Part shown: positions 42,215-51,454 of the stretch, one piece after another
Position numbering within the stretch: position 1 is the first letter of the stretch
Layout: every line of letters begins with the position of its first letter
DNA from: Globisporangium splendens
Taxonomy: Eukaryota; Oomycota; Peronosporomycetes; Pythiales; Pythiaceae
Direction: 5' to 3'
DNA: 64,000 nucleotides
NCBI GenBank assembly: GCA_006386115.1
Contig: VFIW01000032.1
Location: forward strand, 144,668-208,667
Program-made: the position numbers and the translations under genes
The notes under the pieces: model-generated
What the model was told of the DNA's origin: nothing
The model's input: the letters and a program-made list of their open reading frames with translations, nothing else
Database searches by the model: none

Positions 42215-43339
42215 TTACTTTCGGCTCGTGGTGATGTGGCCCTGCTTTGGCTGGACGCTGCCAGTGACCATGACCTTGGTTGGCGACGCCGCACTTGGAG
42301 CCGCTGGAGCAGCCTTTCCAGCTTGGTTCTTCTGGCCGCCCTTGTTGCTCTTATTGTCCTTGGTCTCCTTTGCCGGGGTCTGGTTCTTCATGTTATCCTT
42401 GGTTGGAGTTGGGTCCTGCACCTTTGCTGCGTCCTTGCTTGGCGTTGCTGGCGCCTTGTTGTTCTTCGCGTTCTCAACCTTTGCTGGCGTCTTGGCTTGC
42501 TTGACATTGTCCTTGCTGGGCGTAGGAGCTTGGTTCTTGCCAGCTCCCTTGTCCGATTGACCACCCTTGGCGCTGTCTTTCGATTGCTCGTTCTTCATTG
42601 CATCCTTGCTCGGAGCTGGGTCCTTTTGCTGCACCGAAGCAGCGACTCGAGCTGCCTGTTTGTTGGTGGCGACAGGGACAGCTGGTGGCATGGCAGCGAT
42701 CTTTGGGGCTTGAGGCAACTCTGCTTGTTTGTTCTTGTTGCCTTTCCCCGTTGGAGCAGCAGCAGACTTTGGTGGAGAGTTCGAAGCTGGTGCAGCAACA
42801 GCGGCAGGAGTGGCCGGTGCTTGAGCTTGCTTGTTCTTCTGCTTGCTATTTTGCTTGTTGTCCTTCTGCGCTGAACCAGCGGCTGCTGGAGCTGGAGTTG
42901 GTGCTTGTGCTTGAGTTTGCTTCTTGCCTTGCTTGATCTCCTTTGCAGAAGGTGCAACTGGGGTTGGAGCTTGCGCTTGCTTGTTGTCCTTGTTCTTACC
43001 CTTTCCATTCTGCTGCTGTGGGGCAGCAGTCGGAGCTGGAGCTGGAGCAGCCGCTTGGTTCTTGCCCTTGACGGCTGGAGCCGAACCTGGCTTCGCAGCA
43101 GCAGTACCGCCGTTGGCAGCAGCCGGAGTTGGTGCAACGACGGCCGTTTTCGCTGTCGCCTTCTGCTCCGTGGCGGTGGTGTCAGGCTTCACCACCACGC
43201 GTTCAGGCTTCTTGTTGGTCGCCACGAGTCCTTTCTTCGCTGGTCGGTCACCGTGCGCAGCTTGAGCGGATTGCGCGGCCATGGCCACAGCGACGGCATT
43301 CGCAACGATCGAGCGGAAAGTGGACTTTGCGTAAAACAT
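42215..43339 (-). CDS. Secreted-type Pro/Ala/Lys/Gln-rich low-complexity protein
   Basis: Intronless, 374 residues from the ATG at 43337-43339. The start MFYAKSTFRSIVANAV followed by AVAMAAQSAQAAHG reads as a signal peptide with cleavage near AQA. An in-frame ATG at 43447 would bury it and is rejected. The rest is disordered: Lys/Asn/Gln blocks (GKNKDNKQAQAP, KQTQAQAPTP) alternate with Ala/Pro blocks (APTPAPAA) and a loose unit of the form PTPSKDNxK that recurs four to five times in the C-terminal third. There are no cysteines and no aromatic residues after the signal peptide. The net charge is strongly positive. No family is recognised; wall-associated or matrix roles are possible. A broken copy lies inverted at 37695-38236. 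Confidence 0.75.
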   Translation of the reverse strand: MFYAKSTFRSIVANAVAVAMAAQSAQAAHGDRPAKKGLVATNKKPERVVVKPDTTATEQKATAKTAVVAPTPAAANGGTAAAKPGSAPAVKGKNQAAAPAPAPTAAPQQQNGKGKNKDNKQAQAPTPVAPSAKEIKQGKKQTQAQAPTPAPAAAGSAQKDNKQNSKQKNKQAQAPATPAAVAAPASNSPPKSAAAPTGKGNKNKQAELPQAPKIAAMPPAVPVATNKQAARVAASVQQKDPAPSKDAMKNEQSKDSAKGGQSDKGAGKNQAPTPSKDNVKQAKTPAKVENAKNNKAPATPSKDAAKVQDPTPTKDNMKNQTPAKETKDNKSNKGGQKNQAGKAAPAAPSAASPTKVMVTGSVQPKQGHITTSRK

Positions 43340-44523
43340 CTTGAAAGAGGAGAAAAGGGAGACGAGAACCGGAGCTTGATAAACGTTAATAAAGTAGGCT
43401 GGCAGCTGGAAGACGAAGCTTGGTTTGCTTGCTTGAGGAATGGACACACGAGGCGATGGAATGCGCTCGAGGATCCAAATTGAATTGTGAGCAACCTGGA
43501 GAGCGCATTCATCTTTTCTCCAACCACCCAGACAAGACCAGACAAAGCTTGAAGCCGTTGGGGCTGCGACCGACCCATACAGCGAAGACGAGCCCGACAG
43601 GATTCTTTTTAAAACGATTAGCCGAGGAGTTTTGCTTTTTTCGCATCCGGTGTCTTGGCTTGGACCTCTATCTTTACATTGTAAAGCAACGAGTTGAAAC
43701 TGAGCGAAACCATTTTCGTTCTTAGGTTCAACCCTGGCACTCTCTCTGACTCACAAATAACTCGCGTGGCTTTGTGTCTGTGCCGCGAATCGCCTTTAAA
43801 AATAGTTGCACAGAGCGAGGCGTATGAGAAAGAAAAGAACCCATTCCATTGGCGTTCGTTTTGATTTAAACCGGAGAAAAAGCTCATGAACGGTGGTGGT
43901 TGGGAGGAAACTACCGCAACTTTCCACGCATTCGGATCCATTCTTAGCCATGTATTTTTGGCAGTGCGCTAGGATGCGCTGTGATGAGCAGTGCAGGTAG
44001 CATTTGTTCGTTGTATCCGAGCTCTGGGCCGAATGCTTTCCTCTCTTTATGGACCCAGGTCGACAGTGGCGCTTCCCGAGGTTTCATAAGGGATATGCAT
44101 GATTTTCTGGCGGACGGGATCAGTCAATGAAAGAAACAAGCCGAGATGTATGGAGATCCATACGACCACGAGGCTCGAACGATATAGCAAGAACACACAC
44201 CAAACCTAATATATTGTATGGGGTTCGAGGAGGCAGATGCACGAAAGAAACTCGGGTCTTGTCCAGCTATTGCTCGTCGACCCGAGAGCTGGTTCAAAGC
44301 ACAGTCTTTTCCCAGTCCTTCACCGACACTCCATCGGCCAACGCGCGTATCTACACTTTCTTTCTGTTGTTTTTGCAGGGGTTGGCGCCTTCCTGTAGCT
44401 ATCAGCATTGGTCGATTGCTGCACTCCTCGCAAAACGACAGGAGATTCATAAGCGCTTGGCGTCTGCGCCTTGGCGGAAGCAGGCTGCTTCCCATTCGTC
44501 GGAACTGGCGCAGGTGGAGATCC
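43340..44523. other. Intergenic 1.2 kb
   Basis: 5' flank of the Pro/Ala/Lys-rich gene and then unassigned DNA. A 107-codon minus-strand ORF at 43618-43941 has no recognisable features and is not called. Confidence 0.3.
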
Positions 44524-45089
44524 CTAAGTACTAGGCGTTTGGACATTAACCTTGCTGCCATGGTCACTACCGGATCCATTCTTGTTGCTGTGTTCGTCGT
44601 CATTGACCTTGCTCCCAGTGTTGTTGTCTCCTTTACCGTCGTTGTTGTAATAATTCGGTGCAAATGATCTTGGAGCTGGAGGAGCGTAGGCTGCATAAGC
44701 GCTGTCGTCTTTGCGTTTTTCGCTGCCACCACTGCAGTGGCTAGTTGGAGCAGAGGTAGTGGGAGCTGGAGTTGCGTAGACGTTACCCTTTCCACTCATA
44801 GTGCTGTGAGGAGCTGGACGCGTGTAGGCTGAACTGCCATTTTTGGTCTTGGTAAGAGCTGCTTGCGGTGCGTTTTTGCTGCTTAGGCACGGAGTCGTCG
44901 TTGCCTGGTGCGCAGGAGCTTGGGTCTTTGGTTGAGCTGTTTTCGCGCTATTCGGGCACGGAGTCTTGCTATTTTGATTGCTTTTGCTGTTTTTGGCGTT
45001 GCGTGAGGACTTGCAGTCGCAAATTTCGAGTCATTTCTTGGCGAGTCGAAAACGCTTGAAAGGTTGAGAAGCTGGTTGCGTTTGATCAC
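44524..45089 (-). pseudogene. Frameshifted Ser/Thr/Pro/Asn-rich coding remnant
   Basis: From about 45000 down to the stop at 44524-44526 one frame reads a continuous low-complexity protein (SKTPCPNSAKTAQPKTQAPAH, then GNVYATPAPTTSAPTSHC and an NNDGKGDNNTGSKVNDD tail). No ATG opens this frame before a TGA at 45031-45033. The N-terminal sequence continues in a different frame (DSKFATASPHATPKTAKA from an ATG at 45089), so a frameshift near 44970-44990 is likely. An in-frame ATG at 44799 would give only 91 residues. The composition resembles the neighbouring secreted-type gene but I see no direct alignment. Confidence 0.35.
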
Positions 45090-45602
45090 TCAAATTCGAT
45101 TGTGAGAGAAGACTTATTTCCTCACAGCACCTTCCATCTCCTCGACTCGGCTCCCATGCTTGGATCTTGAGCGGTCTGGGGAAAGACCTTGTGCCTTGTC
45201 TACTGCAAACGAGCATCGATTCTTGACAACCATCGATGCCAATTTCCAGGCAGTCCTATTTTCTCTTTCGTCAAAGGCGCGACAAACTGCAACCTTGAAG
45301 CAGCAACAGTAGCAGCTTATCTTGAATCCCCGGCAGATATAGGATCTGTTTTTGAATCCACCTGTTATTCTGCCAGGGAGCTTGAGTGGCCTTCAGCTCC
45401 ATCTACCAATGTATCCATTCGCGTCGACGACTATGGAACGATGCGTGCTTGGTTATTTTAACCAGATTGGAGACAACTGCCATTTCTAAAGTGGAATTGA
45501 CCGGCAAACGCAATCACAAAGGGCTTGGCATGTTTGCGAATTCCAATGGAGTAGGTGCATCTCGTACGTTGTTTTTTTTCGCTTGCTTCTTGAAAAATCA
45601 CA
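45090..45602. other. Intergenic, no gene seen
   Basis: About 510 bp with no supported ORF, including a T9 run near 45570. Confidence 0.3.
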
Positions 45603-46418
45603 TCACTGCTGTTTCACACGAGTAGGGCAGTCGCGAGCATAATGGTCCACTTCTTCACACACAAAACACCCAGCACGCTTGTTTTTCTTCCTTGAGCCTT
45701 CTCCATTTTGACTTGACACTAACGGTTTCCCCTCCAGCTTCATGGCCGTGGGCACCACCACTCGCTTCATTTTCCTGGGCTTCACATCACGCGGCGGCGA
45801 CTGCTCAGGAACAACGACGGCGAGAGTTACATGCTCCATTTTCCGCTTCTTGCGCGCGCGTTCACGCTGGTGCCGCGTTTCTCGCGATCGCTTGGCCTTC
45901 TCAGCGCCATCGGTATCTCGTAAGCGCGCCGCTTCCTCGGCAGCGCTGAGCAGCGATTTGGGGTTCACGAGACGGAGCAGCGCGGCCGTGAACTCGTCGC
46001 CAATACCCGCGATGAACGCCGTCACGTAGAACGGTTCTGCGACTCGACACTCTGCGCCAATCGCCTGGAGCGAGTGCGCAAACTCGGCGAACGTCTCGTG
46101 CGCGAGCTTGGTTCGCTTGAACAGCCGTCCAATGGCTTGCGCCGTGCGCCACATCGTTGCATCGTCGTCCTTTGCGCTCTCCTCTTCATGAACATCGAGC
46201 TGTGCGTGTGCGTCTTCTTCCTGATTGCTGCTTCGACTAGAGACACTGACAATAGAACCAGCACTTCGCTGTCGTTGCGGCTCACTCGCATGCACCACAA
46301 CGTGCTCATCGTGGGTTTCCGTTTTGATTGCGGACACGACGTCGCCGTGAGACTCGCACTGCGGGCGCGTTCCTCCGATCGCTTGGTGGCTGCGAGGTGC
46401 GGCCGTCGTCGCTGTCAT
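45603..46418 (-). CDS. Gag-like protein with one CCHC zinc knuckle
   Basis: Intronless, 271 codons from the ATG at 46416-46418. The middle (MWRTAQAIGRLFKRTKLAHETFAEFAHSLQAIG through EFTAALLRLVNPKSLLSAAEEAARL) resembles the retrotransposon Gag helical domain. A basic stretch (RHQRERARKKRKMEH) follows. The C-terminal zinc knuckle is CFVCEEVDHYARDC, the exact C-x2-C-x4-H-x4-C spacing. No protease, reverse transcriptase or integrase frame lies downstream and I see no long terminal repeats. Just upstream, another frame reads RLRTLEEGEVALPEPIFPPP and runs into a CAG repeat and a stop, so the true N-terminus may have been lost by slippage at that repeat. It is either a domesticated or a truncated Gag of a Ty3/gypsy-type element. 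Confidence 0.55.
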   Translation of the reverse strand: MTATTAAPRSHQAIGGTRPQCESHGDVVSAIKTETHDEHVVVHASEPQRQRSAGSIVSVSSRSSNQEEDAHAQLDVHEEESAKDDDATMWRTAQAIGRLFKRTKLAHETFAEFAHSLQAIGAECRVAEPFYVTAFIAGIGDEFTAALLRLVNPKSLLSAAEEAARLRDTDGAEKAKRSRETRHQRERARKKRKMEHVTLAVVVPEQSPPRDVKPRKMKRVVVPTAMKLEGKPLVSSQNGEGSRKKNKRAGCFVCEEVDHYARDCPTRVKQQ

Positions 46419-47416
46419 CGCGTGCACTGCGTCACTTGGCTGCTGCTGCTGCTATTGCCTGCGCTGGAGGCGGGAAGATGGGTTCTGGCAGCGCCACTTC
46501 GCCTTCTTCCAGTGTGCGCAATCGGCGATTCTTTCACAAAGATTCTTTCTCAAAAGCACAGTAGGGTGGTGACCATTTCTGCACCCTAAAATAGTCACTT
46601 CTTCCTAAAAGTTGATATATTCAGTTAGAGAGTGACAAAGGTACACGATCGATTGCTATTTCTCTAAAGCGATTCTAAAAACTAATGATCGGAAATGAGG
46701 GAACCTGCATTCTTGCAATCCACTCATTCAGGGACTTGTACCCTTAATAGAGCAGCATTTGGCGATCTTCAACGGACACTTCCTTTCAAAAATCCCATCC
46801 ATACTTGTCGTAAGAGATGACTTTGCAAGCGAAACACCCGACCACCAGGAAGAACGAGCGCATCACAGGCACGCGACCGAGCGAAGCAGGGGGTGATCCG
46901 TCGCAAAGGGCGGGTGGCGCGGTGCGTGTGGGCAGCCATGCGAGAGCCACGTGTGGACGTTCAAGTGAGGTATTTCATGCGAACAGCAGCCACGGGTTTG
47001 GCACTTGGGAGATGGAGGAAATGCGAAGCAGAAGAAAAGGACAAGTGAGAGGGAGCATGCACGTTGAAGCACGAGAACTCAGTCGCATATCTAGAAAGAA
47101 GACGCCGTTTTTGCTGTCTGCTCACGTGCACAGCGGACGGAGGAGGCAAGAGCTGCGGAATGTGGTAGAGAGCGTTCATTCCATGGCGATTCCTTTTCCG
47201 ATCGTTTCTGCAGCAGAAGAACGCGAACGTGGAAGCGTGCATCTGTGGAGCGACGAGCTGCATTCGCCTGCTCTGTTCGTACTGCTAATGCTTTTGAATG
47301 CTGTTTGCTAGGAGAAATGTTAAATAGTCGCCAATCGCGTTGGATCGGTTGCAGCAGTCTCTTGGCTCTTGTCAGTGCTCTGCCATTTTGTCTATTTCTA
47401 CTATGTATCTATTGAC
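46419..47416. other. Intergenic 1 kb
   Basis: Contains the CAG repeat and frameshifted Gag-like N-terminal sequence at about 46445-46535, then non-coding DNA. The region near 46600-46800 is AT-rich. Confidence 0.3.
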
Positions 47417-50400
47417 TTACTTGGTCGGCATCGAGGTCGCGCGCCGCGCCGACATTTGGCCGGCGTTCTCAAAGAAGTAGTCACGGTTCTGGCGCAAGTA
47501 CTCGACCGTGGGACGCACACCGGGCAAAATGGTCGCGATTGTGTTCCAGAGCGGCGCAACGAGGTAGTCGATGAAGTTCACCTGGAGCCGCGAGCGCCCG
47601 ACCTCGTCGTCCAGGTTCACAAGATGCGGCGGCACGAAGATCCCGATCGCCTCGGACTTTTTCGCCTGGTCCGTGAACTCCTGGCACACGAGCTCGACCC
47701 ACTTGATCGTGATATGCAGCGGATGCGCGACGGAGCTCAGGTCGGCGCCGTGGATGATCATGTTGAGCATGAGCTGGCGCCCGTCGGTCACCTGCTCAAA
47801 GCCGCTCACGTCGCGGACCACCGACAGATCCGAGATCAGTCGAGAGTGGTGCTTCATATCTACACAAGCGCAGCCAGTACAACGTCAGCATTCATTGATA
47901 CGAGGCGTTGCCGCATTGGCACCATTCATTCGTACCTGTCGCGAGAATGCAGCGCACGATCGCCGTGCGCACTGAGACCTTGGCGCTCGCGCTCAGATCC
48001 TTCAAGATATTGCAGCTCTCCACTGCAGAGAGCACGGGATAACACGTAGTAGAGCATGAGTACTTGCAAGAGAAATAGTGTGTGGAAATAAACACGCACA
48101 CACACACACTTACACTTGAGCACACTGAACGTCGTGGACGCGTGGTGGTTCTCGAGCACCGAGATGTCGTTGTAGCAGAGCGCGAGTGGCGAGCTCGAGT
48201 CGATCTCGAACTGGTTGTCGTTGCCCGGGTGGTCGGCGTCGTGGCCGAGCGCCGCGATGATGAGGCTGAGCGCCTCGAACTCCTTGATCACCGAGATCAC
48301 GCTGGTCTTCCGGATGAGACAGTACGCGTTCATGGCGACGTCAAAGCCGTGGTAGAAGCTGTGGTACGCCACGGGGCGATACTTGCTCACCAGCGTGTCG
48401 ATGAAGCACCGCAGCACGGGTTCTTCGATGCGGAACGTCGTGACGAGCATCAAACCCTCAAAGATCTTGTATGAATACTGCTTGAGCTCCTCGAGCGACT
48501 TTGTGAGCGGATTGAAATAGTCGTCCAGCATCTCATCGTCGTCCACGGATGGACTCAATGTCAGTCGGTGCCAGCGGTTGATCAGCGAACTCGCTCGACC
48601 AGCTCGAATCACGGACGCCTTGCGGCTGCGGCGTCGGATCGCAGCACACTCGCTTGTTTCTTTGCCGACAATAGAGTCGTCGACGGCCCATTTTCCGCTG
48701 TGATCGCGTTTCATGCAATTGTTGTTGCTGTTCTCGCGGTGTTTCCGATACCCCGCGATGAGGAACTTCCCGAGCACCCAGCACGCGTACGCAAACGTGC
48801 TCCACTTGTTGCGCGGTACGCGCTTGGCTTCATCAAAGCCGCTGCTATCGAGCAGCGAGTGCACGCTCGCGACGTCGTTTTTCACCGTGCTGTCTTCGTC
48901 GTCCTTAATGTCCAGGACCACGCGGTTGGCCCAGTAATCAGCCTGCACTTTGGCAAACATGATCAGCGACGAATTGACCTGCAGCGCGTGCGAGACCATG
49001 TGGTTGAACACGTTGAGCACGCGCTCGTCGAACCGTGTGATGAGCGGATGCGCGTTCGGGTCCAGAAACTGCTGGGTATTGATCGCCTGGACCACACCGA
49101 GGGTCTCTCCGTTCTTGTCCACTACGGGGAACGTGATCAGCGAGTCAGTCTTGAAGCCAAACTTGATGTCGAAGGACCGATCGAAGCGCGGATCGTCGTA
49201 CGCATTGCGCACGATCAGCGTCTCCTTGGTGGACGCCACCGTGCCGGCGATGCCCTTGCCGTAAGGGATACGCAGTCCGTTGACGCTTCCGAGCGTGCTC
49301 AAGCTCCACAACTCGCTCTTGATCGGATCTGCGACGTACAGCGTCACACGATTCGTGTTGAACGTCTGGCAGCCAATCTCACAGATCACGTTGACGAGCG
49401 TCGATGGGTCGTTGATCGTCTCGATCTCAAATTGCGAGTTGTACAGATGGATCAGCTTGAGTTTCTGCATCGTCGACGTGTGCATGTCGTCACTCTTCCT
49501 TTTCATCACGACTGCAAGCGCCAATGCTGCCATGAACGGCCGTAGACTTCGCAGATCGTAGGTGTGATGCTCGCGGCTCGAAAGGAGGAGAATTCCTGCA
49601 TGCACTGCACAAGCAGTCGAAGTGGACGGGATGGGGACAAACACCAGTGTCTGGAACGTTTCCTCGCCACGGACGAGGCTTCGAAGCTCTGCATCTCCAC
49701 TCACATCAAGTGGCTGCACTTTACGAATGCACTCCAGTAGTCGCTGAAACAATGGGAGAACGGGTGCACCCATCGGTGTTGTTTCATTGTCACTCGTGTC
49801 TGTCGTTGCTGTAGCTGGCGATGCGTTTAAGTTTGCAGCATCGAAAAGCTCGTCGCTACTTGCTGCAGAAGCGTTCGCGATCGCCACACAGGATTCCTTC
49901 ACCAGGTTGAACTCGAGCAAGCACACGGCGTCCGAATTGGAGAGTGTGCGCAGGTGGTCGACCAGTTTCGCCAAATCGGGTGCTGTCTCCGCTAAGAGCT
50001 CTTCGATCTCAATGTCGGGTCGAAGACTCTCGATTCGGCTACCTGACGGACTCGATGCGAGTCGTGGTGGTGGAGTCAACTCGCTTGACTCTTTCGGCGC
50101 CGTCGTCGCCTCCTTCTTGCTTTTCAAAGCAACAGCAGGTTGCAGGATCGCGTCTTGCAAGAACTCGTTCAGCGACGCAGACGACTCGAGCGTTTTCGTG
50201 AGCACTTGCTGGAGATCGTAGTGGTACACAATGTTCTCGAGCGTCGCGAGCGCTGCGCAGAACATGGAGTTTGAGAAACGGTGTGTCTCTCGTGCACTGC
50301 GCGCCTCGACGACAAAGATCGGTTTGCCCGTCTCGGCCACGATCGTGCCTGCGAGGACACTGCTGGTTTTCACTCCAGCGACAGAGTCGACGTCACACAG

Positions 50401-51054
50401 CGGATCATAACTAGCGCGACTTTGCAGGTTGGCGAGGTAGACGGGTTCATTGCTTGCGTTCTCCATTGACGACGCACTGAGTTCACTTTGCTGTTGCTGC
50501 CCGTCACCGCAAAGCAGCATGTCCATGGCGAATTTCTCGAGCGGCACCTGGAAGCCCACGATCCCTGCTTTGGAGCATGACGTCACGTTCAATATCTGCG
50601 CCGCGTCATTGATCGAGTACAGCACGACAAGGTCCGCATCAAGCGCCGCCGCACATGACTGCAGCACCGCATCAATAGTCTGCAATAAGCTCTCCTCGGT
50701 AGACACCACGAGACGCAGCTTGAGTGACGCGAGCTGGCGGTAAAACTCAAGTCTGCGTTCCAAGTCGCGCAGCTTTCTATCGAGACTCCCAGCGTCCAAG
50801 CCGACTTGTTCCGACGACAAACCAATGCTCGACCGACTGCTGCTACTGCCGCTGCTTCCCCCCGTGAGCGGTCGCAGCGGCTCGAGCAGGATCCGGGAAT
50901 CTGCTCCGTGCGGATGCTTCTTGGCGTGGTGGTGGTGGTGCTTGCTCTTCTGCGGCGGGATCGGCGTATACCGCTGCTCCTCGTCACCGGACCCCGACAC
51001 AATGGACGGGAAGTACACGGGCGTCTCGGATCCCACGCGACTCAGTCGGCTCAT
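47417..51054 (-). CDS. GAF-domain 3',5'-cyclic nucleotide phosphodiesterase
   Basis: Exons are 51054-48114, 48022-47936 and 47859-47417, in phase, 1156 residues. It hydrolyses cAMP and/or cGMP. The N-terminal 110 residues are disordered with a His-rich KHHHHHAKKH. Residues about 100-300 look like a first, weak GAF domain (LLQTIDAVLQSCAAALDADLVVLYS); about 560-720 is a clear GAF domain (FNTNRVTLYVADP, IPYGKGIAGTVASTKETLIV, SLITFPVVDKNGETLGVVQAIN). The PDEase domain covers the C-terminal third: AYHSFYHGFDVAMNAY with His898, GHDADHPGNDNQFEI with His938-Asp939, NDISVLENHHAST, and in exon 3 HGADLSSVAHP and DYLVAPLWNTI. The usual HN of the first metal motif is HS here. No membrane helix is obvious. 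Confidence 0.92.
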
Positions 51055-51454
51055 TTAGAAAATGCGGCGGAAGGATGGGCGAGGACAAAGATACGATTGG
51101 TGGCCACCCACAGATCCCACTCCAGCATGCGCCCCTTCACAGGTGTCTCGTTTGTCGTGTCCGTCGTGACCGCCACGAGCGCTTATGATGCGAGTCGAAG
51201 CGAGTCAACCTGCAACACGCTGTCAGGTCAGTCTCAAGAGCACTCGGTCAGCATCTGAGGTCGCTAAAATAAGAGCTGGTCCTGACATTTTTAGAGCGTA
51301 TCTTTCAAGAAATACCTTTTGAGGGGCGTAGCAGGGAACGAATGGGTTGCTCGCTCTCATGACGGTCTCTTCTCTGTGCTTTGCTGCCTTTTCCCCCCAA
51401 TAAATAGCTTCATGGATACAACAAACTAGCCCCAGATCTGCCTGCAATACTTCA
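51055..51454. other. 5' flank of the phosphodiesterase, 3' side of the glycosyltransferase
   Basis: About 400 bp, no gene seen. Read on the minus strand, CATCCTTCCGCCGCATTTTC lies immediately before the phosphodiesterase start and only partly fits the initiator-FPR pattern. Confidence 0.3.

Noticed and set aside
43618..43941. 107-codon minus-strand ORF upstream of the Pro/Ala/Lys-rich gene
   Set aside because: No domain or signal peptide, and only weak protein-like character; left as intergenic.
46817..47311. 164-codon plus-strand ORF
   Set aside because: Arg/Gly/Ser-rich with no motif, no promoter, and frames on both strands are equally open.
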